Notes under the pieces: generated by a model
The model's input: only the letters and a program-made list of their open reading frames with translations
Databases searched by the model: none
What the model was told of the DNA's origin: nothing
Shown: piece by piece, positions 1 to 11,346 of the stretch
Layout of the letters: every line of letters starts with the position of its first letter
Numbering within the stretch: position 1 is the first letter of the stretch
Source: Marinomonas sp. MED121
Lineage (GTDB): Bacteria > Pseudomonadota > Gammaproteobacteria > Pseudomonadales > Marinomonadaceae
Direction: 5' to 3'
Assembly: GCF_000153025.1 (NCBI RefSeq)
Contig: NZ_CH672431.1
Location: 576,868-640,867 of the forward strand
DNA: 64,000 nt
Made by a program: the position numbers and the translations under genes

Positions 1-371
<371 letters not shown>

Positions 372-437
372 GATCTTGGTGTAAAACGAGCACAGAGTTA
401 TATAAAGTTTTTTTAAACCTTCAATCTAAAACTATGA

Positions 438-710
<273 letters not shown>

Positions 711-764
711 GTTTTTGCTTTATTTGCAAAACTTTTATAAACGACTTAGAGCGAGGATATTAGC

Positions 765-1235
765 GTGAACTTAAATCTCACACTTATAGGCCAAGCTATC
801 TCGTTTGCCTTTTTTGTCTGGTTCTGCATGAAGTTTGTGTGGCCTCCAGTAATTGCTGCGCTAGAAGAGCGTAGCAAGAAAATTGCAGATGGTTTAGAAG
901 CAGCTAACCGCGCTTCACGTGATTTAGAGTTGGCTCAAGAAAAAGCCACTCATACATTACGTGAGAGCAAGGAACAAGCGGCCGAAATTATTGAACAAGC
1001 CAACAAACGGGCTAACCAAATTATTGACGAAGCGAAAGAACAAGCATTGGCTGATGGCCAACGTTTGCGCGATGCAGCAAATTCTGAGATTGAACAAGAC
1101 GTTATTCGTGCTAAAGAAGCACTACGCGCTCAAGTTTCTCAACTTGCTCTTATCGGTGCTGAGAAAATTTTGGGTGCCAGTGTTGACGAGAAAGCCCACA
1201 GCGAACTAGTTGAAAAACTAGCACAAGAGCTTTAA
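765..1235 (+). CDS. atpF: F1Fo ATP synthase subunit b
   Basis: This 156-residue protein has one N-terminal membrane helix (about residues 5-27) followed by a long charged helix rich in Ala, Glu, Lys and Gln, the usual dimeric peripheral stalk that ties subunit a to delta and F1. The length equals the E. coli protein. The start is GTG at 765 with a GAGG motif at 753-756; this start puts the membrane helix right at the N-terminus as expected. It is followed by atpH after only 11 bases, so the two are probably translationally coupled. Confidence 0.97.
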   Translation: MNLNLTLIGQAISFAFFVWFCMKFVWPPVIAALEERSKKIADGLEAANRASRDLELAQEKATHTLRESKEQAAEIIEQANKRANQIIDEAKEQALADGQRLRDAANSEIEQDVIRAKEALRAQVSQLALIGAEKILGASVDEKAHSELVEKLAQEL

Positions 1236-1246
1236 GCGAGGGTCCA

Positions 1247-1783
1247 ATGGCTGAATTAATGACAGTCGCTCGCCCGTATGCAAAAGCTGCGTTTGAAGTT
1301 GCTCGTGAGCAAGGTCAAGTAGCAGAATGGGCCAATATGCTTAGCGTATTGGCTACCGCTGCGAGTGACACGACATTAGCACAAGCAGTGCAAAATCCTG
1401 CTTTTAGTGCTGACGAAAAAGCAAACGCGCTGGCAGATGTTTGCAATGAAGTAATGACAGAGCAAGGTAAAAACTTTGTGAACTCATTATCGGAAAATAA
1501 CCGCTTAACACTATTGGCGGCGATTTCCGAATTGTTTAATCAGTTTAAACTGAACTTCGAAAAAGCAGTCGACGTGAATATGACGTCTGCTTACGAACTC
1601 TCAGCTGAACAAGAGCAAGCAATCAGTACTTCATTGAGCAAAAAGTTGGACCGTACCGTCAACTTGGCGACTGAAACAGACGCAAGCCTTATCGGTGGCG
1701 TGGTTATCCGTACAGGCGATTTAATCATCGACGGATCAGTTCGCGGGAAACTTGCGAAACTGGCCGAGGCGATAAACTCCTAG
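1247..1783 (+). CDS. atpH: F1Fo ATP synthase subunit delta
   Basis: This 178-residue protein is the OSCP/delta subunit that caps the F1 head and binds the b-dimer stalk. The N-terminal helical domain begins with TVARPYAKAAFEVA, the characteristic family opening, and the C-terminal part has the conserved stretch DASLIGGVVIRTGDLIIDGSVRGKL. Length and position between atpF and atpA are as in other proteobacteria. The start ATG at 1247 follows GCGAGGGTCC, a usable ribosome site. Confidence 0.97.
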   Translation: MAELMTVARPYAKAAFEVAREQGQVAEWANMLSVLATAASDTTLAQAVQNPAFSADEKANALADVCNEVMTEQGKNFVNSLSENNRLTLLAAISELFNQFKLNFEKAVDVNMTSAYELSAEQEQAISTSLSKKLDRTVNLATETDASLIGGVVIRTGDLIIDGSVRGKLAKLAEAINS

Positions 1784-1822
1784 CGTTTCGATAAAATCGA
1801 AACCAGGGTTGAGGAATTTAGC

Positions 1823-3367
1823 ATGCAGCAACTGAATCCATCTGAGATCAGCGAGATTATCAAGAAGCGCATCGAGAACCTTGATGTGACTTCTGAAGCC
1901 CAAAATGAGGGCACAATTGTCAGCGTAGCAGACGGTATCGTATTGATTCACGGTCTGGCTGATGTAATGTACGGGGAAATGATCGAATTCCCTGGTGGTG
2001 TTTATGGTATGGCATTGAACCTAGAGCGTGACTCTGTAGGTGCTGTAGTATTAGGCGGCTACCAAAATCTAGTCGAAGGTCAAAAAGTTAAGTGTACTGG
2101 TCGTATTTTGGAAGTTCCAATCGGTCCAGAACTACTTGGTCGTGTTGTTGACGCATTGGGTAACCCAATCGACGGCAAAGGTCCAGTAAACGCTCAACTT
2201 ACTGATGCGGTTGAAAAGGTTGCACCTGGTGTAATCGAACGTCAATCAGTAGACCAGCCAATTCAAACTGGTTATAAAGCCATTGATGCAATGGTTCCTG
2301 TAGGTCGTGGTCAGCGTGAGTTGATTATCGGTGACCGTCAGGTTGGTAAAACAGCACTCGCTATCGATACCATCATTGCCCAAAAAGGCAGTGGTATTAA
2401 GTGTGTGTATGTAGCCATTGGTCAAAAGCAATCTACTATCGCTAACGTAGTACAAAAGCTAGAAGAAAACGGCGCATTAGAGTACACAACAGTTGTTTCA
2501 GCTGGTGCTTCTGATCCTGCTTCTATGCTTTACCTAGCACCATACACTGGTTGCACAATGGGTGAGTACTTCCGTGACCGCGGTGAAGATGCCCTAATTA
2601 TTTATGATGATTTGACTAAACAAGCTTGGGCTTACCGTCAAATCTCATTGCTACTACGTCGTCCACCAGGTCGTGAAGCGTATCCTGGTGACGTATTCTA
2701 TCTTCACTCTCGTCTTCTTGAGCGTGCGTCTCGTGTAAACACAGACTACGTTGAGAAATTCACCAATGGTGAAGTGAAAGGTAAGACTGGTTCTTTGACT
2801 GCTCTTCCTATCATCGAGACTCAAGGTGGTGACGTATCAGCATTCGTACCAACCAACGTAATCTCCATCACTGATGGTCAGATTTTCTTGGAAACAAGCT
2901 TGTTCAACGCGGGTATTCGTCCTGCAATGAACGCGGGTATCTCTGTATCCCGTGTTGGTGGTGCTGCACAAACTAAGATCATCAAGAAACTAGGTGGCGG
3001 TATCCGTCTTGCCCTAGCTCAGTATCGTGAATTGGCGGCTTTCGCTCAGTTCGCATCTGATCTTGATGAAGCTACTCGTAAACAGCTAGAACACGGTAAA
3101 CAGGTTACTGAACTGATGAAACAGAAACAGTTTAGCCCTATGTCTATAGCTGATATGGGCGTAATCCTTTACGCTGCCAACGATGGCTTCCTTGTAGATG
3201 TTGAAACAAACAAGATTGGTAGTTTTGAACAGTCTTTGCTTAGCTACATGAACAGCGAACACGCTGATCTTATGGCTGACATTAACAAAACTGGCAATTA
3301 TAACGGCGAGATTGAAGCGACATTTAAAGCGGCAATCGAGAAGTTTAAAGCGACACAAACTTGGTAA
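1823..3367 (+). CDS. atpA: F1Fo ATP synthase subunit alpha
   Basis: This 514-residue protein is the non-catalytic nucleotide-binding subunit of F1. It shows the N-terminal beta-barrel (about 25-95), the Walker A loop GDRQVGKT at 170-177, and the alpha/beta signature [14 protein letters not shown], which carries the arginine finger that reaches into the beta active site. Length matches E. coli AtpA almost exactly. The start ATG is preceded by TTGAGGAATT. Downstream, before atpG, there is a strong stem-loop (3373-3404). Confidence 0.98.
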   Translation: MQQLNPSEISEIIKKRIENLDVTSEAQNEGTIVSVADGIVLIHGLADVMYGEMIEFPGGVYGMALNLERDSVGAVVLGGYQNLVEGQKVKCTGRILEVPIGPELLGRVVDALGNPIDGKGPVNAQLTDAVEKVAPGVIERQSVDQPIQTGYKAIDAMVPVGRGQRELIIGDRQVGKTALAIDTIIAQKGSGIKCVYVAIGQKQSTIANVVQKLEENGALEYTTVVSAGASDPASMLYLAPYTGCTMGEYFRDRGEDALIIYDDLTKQAWAYRQISLLLRRPPGREAYPGDVFYLHSRLLERASRVNTDYVEKFTNGEVKGKTGSLTALPIIETQGGDVSAFVPTNVISITDGQIFLETSLFNAGIRPAMNAGISVSRVGGAAQTKIIKKLGGGIRLALAQYRELAAFAQFASDLDEATRKQLEHGKQVTELMKQKQFSPMSIADMGVILYAANDGFLVDVETNKIGSFEQSLLSYMNSEHADLMADINKTGNYNGEIEATFKAAIEKFKATQTW

Positions 3368-3372
3368 TAAGT

Positions 3373-3404
3373 TGGTGGGAGCTGTCATAAGACAGTTCTC
3401 ACCA
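3373..3404 (+). other. intercistronic stem-loop between atpA and atpG
   Basis: A 14-base stem (left arm 3373-3386, right arm 3391-3404, loop ATAA) starts 5 bases after the atpA stop. Two of the pairs are G-U in RNA and the rest are Watson-Crick. No T-run follows, so it is not a typical terminator. It more likely shields the upstream message from 3' decay or tunes the atpA to atpG ratio (inference). Confidence 0.6.
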
Positions 3405-3453
3405 GTCTATATTTGCAGTTTGTGAATTAACATTCTCACAAGGGCAGTTCATT

Positions 3454-4314
3454 ATGGCAGTCGGAAAAGAGATACGCACTCAGATTTCGAGCATTAACAA
3501 TACGCGTAAAATTACTCGCGCTATGGAAAAAGTAGCGGCAAGTAAGACGCGTAAAGCTCAGGATCGTATGGCCGCTTCTCGTCCGTATGCGGAACGAATT
3601 CGTCAAGTAATTGGCCATTTGGCTAATGCGAATCCTGAGTATAAACACCGTTACCTTACCGAGCGTGAGGCGAAGCGTGTTGGTTATATCGTAGTCTCTT
3701 CTGACCGTGGATTATGTGGTGGCTTGAACGTTAACGTGTTCAAGAAAACCATTAAAGATATGGAACAGTTCGCTAACGAGGATATCGAAATTGATATCTG
3801 TGCCGTTGGTTCTAAATCTGTTTCATTCTTCAATAACTACGGCGGAAACGTTACAGCAGCTGTTACCGGATTAGGTGACGCACCTGAAGCAGAAAACCTA
3901 GTAGGTAGTGTGAAGGTGATGTTGGACGCATTTGATGAAGGCAAGATTGATCGTCTTTATGTTGTTTCTAACGAGTTCGTGAATACCATGACTCAGAAAC
4001 CACGTGTCGAGCAACTTTTACCTCTAAATGCGGAAGAGAATGCAGAGTTACAGCACCACTGGGATTACATTTACGAACCAGAAGCTGTTGAGATTCTGAA
4101 CGATTTATTAGTTCGTTATATTGAATCTCAAGTATATCAATCAGTTGTTGAAAACATTGCGTGTGAACAAGCAGCTCGTATGCTTGCCATGAAAAACGCA
4201 ACGGATAACGCTGGTGATATCATTAATGAATTACAGTTGGTGTACAACAAGGCTCGTCAGGCAGCGATCACTCAGGAAATCTCTGAGATTGTAAGCGGCG
4301 CGGCAGCGGTTTAA
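3454..4314 (+). CDS. atpG: F1Fo ATP synthase subunit gamma
   Basis: This 286-residue protein is the central rotor shaft of F1. The N-terminal helix carries the family motif around [21 protein letters not shown], and the C-terminal helix carries [20 protein letters not shown], the two halves of the coiled coil inside the alpha-beta hexamer. The conserved [11 protein letters not shown] element is present near residue 80. Length equals the usual proteobacterial gamma. It is preceded by a stem-loop and followed by atpD after 28 bases with a GAGGATCC ribosome site. Confidence 0.97.
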   Translation: MAVGKEIRTQISSINNTRKITRAMEKVAASKTRKAQDRMAASRPYAERIRQVIGHLANANPEYKHRYLTEREAKRVGYIVVSSDRGLCGGLNVNVFKKTIKDMEQFANEDIEIDICAVGSKSVSFFNNYGGNVTAAVTGLGDAPEAENLVGSVKVMLDAFDEGKIDRLYVVSNEFVNTMTQKPRVEQLLPLNAEENAELQHHWDYIYEPEAVEILNDLLVRYIESQVYQSVVENIACEQAARMLAMKNATDNAGDIINELQLVYNKARQAAITQEISEIVSGAAAV

Positions 4315-4330
4315 GGTATTTAGGTATTAA

Positions 4331-5719
<1,389 letters not shown>

Positions 5720-5726
5720 CCATGCA

Positions 5727-5754
5727 TAACCAACAGCGTCATTGCTGTTGGTTA
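5727..5754 (+). other. intercistronic stem-loop between atpD and atpC
   Basis: A perfect 11-base stem (5727-5737 with 5744-5754, loop GTCATT) begins 8 bases past the atpD stop and ends 23 bases before the atpC ATG. There is no T-run after it. A role in message processing or in lowering epsilon synthesis relative to beta is possible (inference). Confidence 0.6.
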
Positions 5755-5777
5755 AGCCTGACATAGAGAGGCATCTT

Positions 5778-6194
5778 ATGGCTATCACAGTTCACTGCGA
5801 TATCGTAAGCGCTGAGCAAGAGATTTTCTCTGGATCGGTAGAGACTCTTGTGGCAGCCGGTAGTTTTGGTGATCTAGGTATTAAACCTGGTCATGCACCA
5901 TTACTGACTCCACTGCTTCCAGGCCCTGTTCGCGTGGTTAAACAAAACGGTGAAGAAGAGATTATCTTCGTATCGGGTGGTTTCCTTGAAGTGCAACCAC
6001 ACCGTGTTACCGTCTTGGCAGACACCGCTATTCGTGCCCATGATCTGGACGAAGCGGCTGCTCTAGAAGCGAAGAAACATGCAGAGGAATTACTGAATCA
6101 ACAAAATTCAGATATCGATTTCTCTCGTGCGACCGCTCAACTAGCAGAAGCCGTTGCTCGACTACGTACTATCAGTCAACTTCGTGCGAAGTAA
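5778..6194 (+). CDS. atpC: F1Fo ATP synthase subunit epsilon
   Basis: This 138-residue protein is the epsilon subunit that binds gamma and the c-ring and can inhibit ATP hydrolysis. The N-terminal beta-sandwich reads [19 protein letters not shown], which aligns with E. coli AtpC from its first residue. The motif [16 protein letters not shown] is also typical. The C-terminal helix pair follows residue 85. I chose the ATG at 5778 rather than an upstream start at 5742: the homology begins at 5778 and GAGAGG (5766-5771) is well placed. The next element is a strong terminator. Confidence 0.96.
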   Translation: MAITVHCDIVSAEQEIFSGSVETLVAAGSFGDLGIKPGHAPLLTPLLPGPVRVVKQNGEEEIIFVSGGFLEVQPHRVTVLADTAIRAHDLDEAAALEAKKHAEELLNQQNSDIDFSRATAQLAEAVARLRTISQLRAK

Positions 6195-6215
6195 CCGGTA
6201 GCGTAAAAGAGTTTC

Positions 6216-6253
6216 AAAAAAGCCCCGCTTACTTAGGTAAACGGGGCTTTTTT
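6216..6253. terminator. bidirectional intrinsic terminator of the atp operon
   Basis: The stem AAAAAGCCCCG...CGGGGCTTTTT has an inner TTAC/GTAA pairing and T-runs on both strands. It lies 22 bases past the atpC stop and 28 bases past the stop of the oppositely oriented TrmB-like gene, so it serves both convergent genes. Confidence 0.9.
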
Positions 6254-6280
6254 TATACTTAGAATTTGCTTAACCCTGTC

Positions 6281-7027
6281 TTATAACAAGCCCCACAGGG
6301 TGTTAAAGATAATTTGTTGCGCCATGGCGATGTCTTTAGATTCAAGTACCACGGCAGAAGGGAAGTTATCACTCGCTAAAGAGATAATGGCACACTTAGG
6401 TGGATAGATAGCAATGTAACTGGCATCAACAGCCCCTTCAGTACGTATCCATTTACGTTCAGATAATTCTGCATCCTCACCACCATCACCAATCGCAATA
6501 ACATTTACCTTAATACCCAGTTTGATTCTTTGCTTAGTAAAGTTAGGGAAAGGGCGGTACAAGAAAGGCCGAATGGGTTTAGAGGAAAAGACACAATACT
6601 CTTTATTATCGCTTTTTTGTTCTGAAACCACATTCAGAATGTCTCTTAATACCCATTCAATGCCTTCATCCCCTTCATAATATCTCACATTAGTTTGATG
6701 ATAATCTGGTTGTAGCTGGTGTAAATTAGGAATGACTGAGTGCTTTAAAGACTCAATGGCCTTATCAAGGTTAGCTCGTTTTTCTTCAGCAAGTTTCAGC
6801 AAAATCTCTGGGTTTTCGGCACTAAAAAAACGACGTTTTCCTTTAGGGAAGTAACTTACGACTCCCTTGGCCTGTAACTGTTTTAAAGATTCATAAGCAG
6901 AGCCACGGTTAATACCGCTTTTATCGGCAATGTCTCTGATAGAAGCTGGCCCTAATTGTAATAAGGTTTGGTATAACAGGGTTTCTCTAGGGTTTAAACC
7001 TAATTGATCAAACGCTTGCTGAGTCAT
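6281..7027 (-). CDS. TrmB-like transcriptional regulator
   Basis: This 248-residue protein has an N-terminal winged-helix domain (about residues 9-75) with the TrmB-type sequence LNPRETLLYQTLLQLGPASI followed by RGSAYESLKQLQAKGVV. Residues 85-115 look like a coiled-coil linker, and the rest resembles the variable effector/dimer domain of bacterial TrmB-like proteins (the motif near VRYYEGDEGIEWVL is recurrent in that group). It sits convergent to the ATP synthase operon and divergent from tcdA, neither of which reveals its target. The ligand is unknown. Confidence 0.8.
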   Translation of the reverse strand: MTQQAFDQLGLNPRETLLYQTLLQLGPASIRDIADKSGINRGSAYESLKQLQAKGVVSYFPKGKRRFFSAENPEILLKLAEEKRANLDKAIESLKHSVIPNLHQLQPDYHQTNVRYYEGDEGIEWVLRDILNVVSEQKSDNKEYCVFSSKPIRPFLYRPFPNFTKQRIKLGIKVNVIAIGDGGEDAELSERKWIRTEGAVDASYIAIYPPKCAIISLASDNFPSAVVLESKDIAMAQQIIFNTLWGLL

Positions 7028-7161
7028 ATTCGCTCATCTTCCATAAAGCTAAAAGCTAGCTGTGATTGAGTAACAAAATTGCGTAAAATCCCATTTTAAG
7101 CAAGTTAGTAATAAGTTGCGATCCTATTGTCGAGATAAGTGTTTTAGTTTGGGGTTGGTTT

Positions 7162-7959
7162 GTGAGCGCGGAACAAAGATTTGGTGGTATTAAACGTTTA
7201 TATGGGGTGAATGCCTATCAGTATTTCACTCAAGCACATATCTGTGTGGTGGGGATTGGTGGTGTGGGCACTTGGGCTGCAGAAGCCTTGGCAAGGTCCG
7301 GTATTGGCCGGATCACTCTGATTGATATGGATGATGTTTGTATTACCAATGTGAACCGTCAAATCCATGCATTAGATGGCAACATTGGCGTTGCTAAAGT
7401 CGAAGCCATGGCGGAACGAATTAAATTGATTAACCCTGACTGCCAAGTTGATTGCGTTGAAGACTTTGTTACCCCTGACAGCGTTTTGGAGCACCTAGGG
7501 CGTGATTATGACTATGTCATCGACTGCATAGATAGTATTAAGCCAAAAGCCGCTATGGTTGCCTGGTGCAAGCGTAACAAGATTAAACTTATTACTGTTG
7601 GTGGTGCTGGTGGGCAAATCGATCCGACTCAAGTGCACATTGCTGATCTTGCGAGAACTGAACAGGACCCTCTTGCAGCCAAGCTCAGAAACTTTTTACG
7701 TCGCCATTATAACTTCCCCCGTAATACCAAGCGCCGCTTTGATATTGAATGTGTTTACTCTACTGAGCAGCTAAGATATCCAACTCCAGATGGTAGCGTT
7801 AGTACGGATAGAAGTAAGGCCCAAGCAGGTGAGAAAATGGATTGTGATTCAGGCTTTGGTGCCTGCACCATGGTCACGGCTACCTTTGGGTTTGTGGCCG
7901 TGAGTCGTGTGTTAGAAAGGCTTGCTAAACAAGCGGAGGAGCTTACAAAAGAAGTTTAG
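7162..7959 (+). CDS. tcdA: tRNA threonylcarbamoyladenosine dehydratase
   Basis: TcdA (CsdL, YgdL) is an E1-like enzyme that uses ATP to cyclise N6-threonylcarbamoyladenosine at tRNA position 37. The N-terminus SAEQRFGGIKRLYG is typical. The nucleotide-binding loop GIGGVGTWAAEALARSGIG (about 30-48) and the NVNRQIHAL segment are intact. It lacks the catalytic cysteine domain of true ubiquitin E1 enzymes, as expected for the family. The start is GTG at 7162. Its partners in E. coli, csdA and csdE, lie next door but on the opposite strand, with only 6 bases between this stop and the csdE stop. Confidence 0.93.
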   Translation: MSAEQRFGGIKRLYGVNAYQYFTQAHICVVGIGGVGTWAAEALARSGIGRITLIDMDDVCITNVNRQIHALDGNIGVAKVEAMAERIKLINPDCQVDCVEDFVTPDSVLEHLGRDYDYVIDCIDSIKPKAAMVAWCKRNKIKLITVGGAGGQIDPTQVHIADLARTEQDPLAAKLRNFLRRHYNFPRNTKRRFDIECVYSTEQLRYPTPDGSVSTDRSKAQAGEKMDCDSGFGACTMVTATFGFVAVSRVLERLAKQAEELTKEV

Positions 7960-7965
7960 CGCTGA

Positions 7966-8364
7966 TTATTGTGTTAGTTCTTTAATTCTCGTAATGATTG
8001 CTAGAATGCCATTGTTACGAGAGCTGGTGAGGTAGGATTCTAAGTTTAAAGCATTAAGCTGAGTGAGAAGGTCAAGCTGTTGAATTTGTTCGGAATTTAA
8101 GCCTTCTATATAGGCCAAAATAATGGCTAAAAACCCACGAATGAGCTTGGCATCACTGTCTGCCTGAAAGTGCCAAAGGCCTGTTTCTTTCTCTTTTTCT
8201 GCCGTTAGCCAAACCTGACTTTCGCAACCTGTTACTGCATTTTCATTAGTTTTTAAATCTGTATCTAAACGAATTAATGTTTTGCTTATTTTGACTAATG
8301 CTCTAAAGCTCTCTTCCTTAGATTGGCATTGATTAAATGTATCTTTAATCTCGTTTGTGTTCAC
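7966..8364 (-). CDS. csdE: SufE-family sulfur acceptor CsdE
   Basis: CsdE accepts persulfide sulfur from the cysteine desulfurase CsdA and passes it on, in E. coli to TcdA/CsdL-linked reactions. The SufE hallmark VTGCESQVWL is present, with the sulfur-carrying Cys at about residue 47, followed by the family pattern FQADSDAKLIRGFLAIILAYIEGL. The protein is about 132 residues long, close to the family norm. The start is uncertain: a GTG at 8364 has a GGA motif 7 bases upstream, while a TTG at 8376 would add four residues. It follows csdA by about 44 bases on the same strand and is probably cotranscribed with it. Confidence 0.9.
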   Translation of the reverse strand: MNTNEIKDTFNQCQSKEESFRALVKISKTLIRLDTDLKTNENAVTGCESQVWLTAEKEKETGLWHFQADSDAKLIRGFLAIILAYIEGLNSEQIQQLDLLTQLNALNLESYLTSSRNNGILAIITRIKELTQ

Positions 8365-8408
8365 GTTATTATCCAAAATTCTTTATTTATCAATTAATTA
8401 ATTTGATT

Positions 8409-9623
8409 TTAATCAGCCAATAAATCTATGGCATCTAAAAGGGTTGCGACAAAGTGATCCGCATCTCTTTCATTGTTATAACATGCAAAAGAAGCTCTTA
8501 AGGTGCCACTTACGCCGAGTTGTGCCATTAAAGGATGGGCACAATGGCTACCCGAGCGAATACCAATGCCCTTGCTATCTAAAAAGGCATTTAGGTCTGT
8601 CAGGTTAATATTATTGACGGAAAATGAGACGAGGGTAGTGTTTGCAGGTGAGTAGACTTTGATATCTGCTTCATTCATTAGAATGCGTCTGACACGGTTC
8701 GCTAAGCTGATTTCCCAATCTAGCATTGCTTGCCTGTCTTGTTGCATTAAAAACTCGCAAGCAGAGGCTAAGCCTATGACACCTTCAATATGCGGGGTGC
8801 CTGCTTCAAGACGGTAGGGGAGTTGATTAAACTCGGTTTCAAGCAAGCTGACTTTTAATACCATTTCACCTCCTGTTTGCAGAGGTGTCAGCTGTTCTAG
8901 CGCTGCTGTTTTCCCATAAAGTACGCCTATCCCTGTTGGCCCGTACATCTTGTGTCCAGAAAAAACGTAAAAGTCACAATCAAGTTGAGCCATGTTAACT
9001 GGGTAGTGAGCAACGGCTTGTGCTCCATCAATTAAGGTTAGGGCGCCGACTGCTTTTGCTTCTTGAATCAGTGTATCTAGAGGCAGGTGGACACCAATCG
9101 CATTTGAAATTTGTGTGCAGGCTAGGATTTTTGTCTTTTCATTAAAATAACTTGCGTACTCTGCTTCCCATTTAGCATCTGAAGTAAAAGGAATTGAGCG
9201 TAGTTTTGCCCCCGTTCTTTTTGCTAGTTGTTGCCAAGGTACGAGATTAGCGTGATGCTCTAAACTAGAAATGAGAATTTCATCATCGGGTTTAAGACTT
9301 GACTCTAAGCCATAAGCGACTTGGTTTATAGCTTCTGTTGCACCTTTACACCAAATGATATGGCTATTGTCGGGTGCTTGTATAAATTCAGCTAAGGTTT
9401 GTCTTGCTTGCTCAAATAAGTTGGTCGCCTTATCACTTAAAAAGTGAGATCCACGATGCACATTCGCATTACTGGTTTGGTAGTAATTTATGATGGCATT
9501 TAACACTGAGTCTGGCTTTTGTGTCGTCGCGGCATTATCTAAATAGACCAAAGGATAATCATGGGCCTGTTGGGCAAGGATAGGAAATTGCTGACGTATG
9601 CTAATAGGGTCAAATGGCATCAT
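8409..9623 (-). CDS. csdA: cysteine desulfurase (SufS/CsdA type)
   Basis: This 404-residue PLP enzyme removes sulfur from cysteine as a protein-bound persulfide. The PLP lysine is K225 in SGHKMYGPTGIG. The catalytic Cys361 lies in RSGSHCAHP, the short-loop form typical of group II desulfurases (SufS/CsdA) rather than IscS. The Asp-x-Ala-Gln segment (DGAQAVAH) that holds the PLP ring is also present. I call it CsdA rather than SufS because csdE follows and tcdA is adjacent, and no sufBCD genes are present in the window. Confidence 0.9.
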   Translation of the reverse strand: MMPFDPISIRQQFPILAQQAHDYPLVYLDNAATTQKPDSVLNAIINYYQTSNANVHRGSHFLSDKATNLFEQARQTLAEFIQAPDNSHIIWCKGATEAINQVAYGLESSLKPDDEILISSLEHHANLVPWQQLAKRTGAKLRSIPFTSDAKWEAEYASYFNEKTKILACTQISNAIGVHLPLDTLIQEAKAVGALTLIDGAQAVAHYPVNMAQLDCDFYVFSGHKMYGPTGIGVLYGKTAALEQLTPLQTGGEMVLKVSLLETEFNQLPYRLEAGTPHIEGVIGLASACEFLMQQDRQAMLDWEISLANRVRRILMNEADIKVYSPANTTLVSFSVNNINLTDLNAFLDSKGIGIRSGSHCAHPLMAQLGVSGTLRASFACYNNERDADHFVATLLDAIDLLAD

Positions 9624-9820
9624 GATTAATGAAGTAATGTCCTTAAGGAAATTTGAGCATAAAATAAAATTGTAACCTAGTTTGAATCTATCAGGGGTTA
9701 ACTAATTACACTATCTAATGGTCAAATGAATAATTTAATCAAATTTTAGACGACATGACTTGGATTTCTGAAAACAATTAGATACAGTTTTAATATAATA
9801 TAATTTGAAAGGTACAAATT

Positions 9821-11311
9821 GTGGCTGAGTTTCTTTATCAAGGTTTAGTTGATTGGTTTCAAGATCAAGTGGAGCAAGGCAAGCTTGCAGCAGGGGACAA
9901 AATGCCCTCTTTGAGAAAACTTGCCAAGGAACAAGGAATGAGCCTGAATACTGTCATTCATGGTTATGAGCTACTGAGTAAAGAGGGCTGGATAGAGTCC
10001 CGGCCAAAATCAGGCTATTTTGTTTGTCACCAAAGTAAAATTCGCCCCGCTATTATGCTCGCTGCGGATCATCCTCATTACCTTAATGATAAAGAACGCC
10101 TTTCACTGGAAGAGCAGATTAGCTACCAAAAAGCACTGACTTGTCAGACTAGTGAACTATTAGAGCAAGATATCTTCTCTCTTAACCCTCGTAATTTAAG
10201 TGTCCATCATCCTCAAGGCGAAACAGCATTACGTCAGGCTTTAAGCCACTATTTAGAGCAACTTGGGGTACAAACTAACTTGGACCAACTTTGGTTAGCG
10301 AATAACCCAAGCCAGTTATTGATTCAAAGCCTCGAGTCTTTGACTCAAGTGGGTGATAAGGTACTGATACTGACTCCCTGTGACTTCAGATTAAAGAACA
10401 CGATTCAGGCCTTAGGCCGTGAAGCTGTATGTTTGAATGCGGGTGAAAGGGGAGTCGACCTTGATGTAGTGGATAAAATCATCGAACAAGATGAAATCAA
10501 ATTATTGCTTTTCCCTAGTCAATTTTCTTTTCCCGCTGGGCAGGCGATTAGTAACCTTAGTTTGCGCCGTTGGTATGCTCTGATTGAAAAGCATGGGCTA
10601 CCGAGTATTGAGTGGGATCTATGCTCACATTTGCCTAATAGACCACAAGCTGTGTTAAGCCTTAAATCATTGGATCAAACTGGTTTAGTAGTTTATATAG
10701 GTGGATTTGAAGGCCTACATGATGCTTTACCTAGTATTGCTTGGATACAGATTGGGCGATATGAGAAACCATTAGCACAAGCGCTAGCTGTGGCTGGTTT
10801 GTGTCCAGGTGAAGATATACAGCTAGCCTTAATCCCTGTATTAAATCAGTCTCCTGTAAAAGCCTTTGCTGCTATGTCTCGGGCTATTTGGGCTAATGCA
10901 GAAAAAATGAAATCAGCATTAGAAGAATTAAAACCTGGGCACTTATCTGCTGTGATAAATAAAGGCGGATACAGTTTATGGGTACGCAGTAATAGTCCAA
11001 TTACTGCTAGTCAGTGGCAAGCCTATCAAGCGACTAATCTGCATGGTTTGATTCCAGGTCACTTACTCAGCCTTGCTGAAGATGCGCAGCATTGGTTTGC
11101 TGTTAACCTAAGCTTGCATCAAACCCAAGCTAGCTTAGATTGGCTCGAAAAAGAATGCTTTGCTAGTAAAGAAAAGCCTAAAGCAGAAGTAAGTACTCAC
11201 AATGATGAAACCAACTCAGAATTTAAGGATGCTAAAAAAGAGCAGGAAGAGGGCTCTGATGAGCCTGTTTATAACCCTATGCTGGATCTAATTAACCACG
11301 ACTTCGGTTAA
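9821..11311 (+). CDS. MocR/GntR-family regulator with degenerate aminotransferase domain
   Basis: The N-terminal 70 residues are a GntR winged helix (KMPSLRKLAKEQGMSLNTVI, then LLSKEGWIESRPKSGYFV). Residues about 100-450 are a type I aminotransferase fold, the MocR (GabR, PdxR) architecture. The usual PLP anchors are missing: the expected FSK lysine motif reads GGFEGL at 294-299, the QNPTG motif reads FSFPAG at 235-240, and the EDDY motif reads EWDL at 264-267. A 40-residue acidic tail ends in YNPMLDLINHDFG. It therefore probably binds DNA but not PLP in the standard way (inference). The start is GTG with GAAAGG upstream. It is divergent from csdA. Confidence 0.85.
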   Translation: MAEFLYQGLVDWFQDQVEQGKLAAGDKMPSLRKLAKEQGMSLNTVIHGYELLSKEGWIESRPKSGYFVCHQSKIRPAIMLAADHPHYLNDKERLSLEEQISYQKALTCQTSELLEQDIFSLNPRNLSVHHPQGETALRQALSHYLEQLGVQTNLDQLWLANNPSQLLIQSLESLTQVGDKVLILTPCDFRLKNTIQALGREAVCLNAGERGVDLDVVDKIIEQDEIKLLLFPSQFSFPAGQAISNLSLRRWYALIEKHGLPSIEWDLCSHLPNRPQAVLSLKSLDQTGLVVYIGGFEGLHDALPSIAWIQIGRYEKPLAQALAVAGLCPGEDIQLALIPVLNQSPVKAFAAMSRAIWANAEKMKSALEELKPGHLSAVINKGGYSLWVRSNSPITASQWQAYQATNLHGLIPGHLLSLAEDAQHWFAVNLSLHQTQASLDWLEKECFASKEKPKAEVSTHNDETNSEFKDAKKEQEEGSDEPVYNPMLDLINHDFG

Positions 11312-11320
11312 TCCAATTAG

Positions 11321-11346
11321 GCTGGCTAGCATTAATGCTTGCCAGC
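11321..11346. terminator. dyad at the convergent end of the MocR-like and LysR genes
   Basis: The arms GCTGGC/GCCAGC enclose AGCATT/AATGCT with one T-T mismatch, giving a 26-base near-perfect dyad. It overlaps the stop of the minus-strand LysR gene and lies 10 bases past the MocR-like stop. There is no clear T-run, so termination strength is uncertain. Confidence 0.45.
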
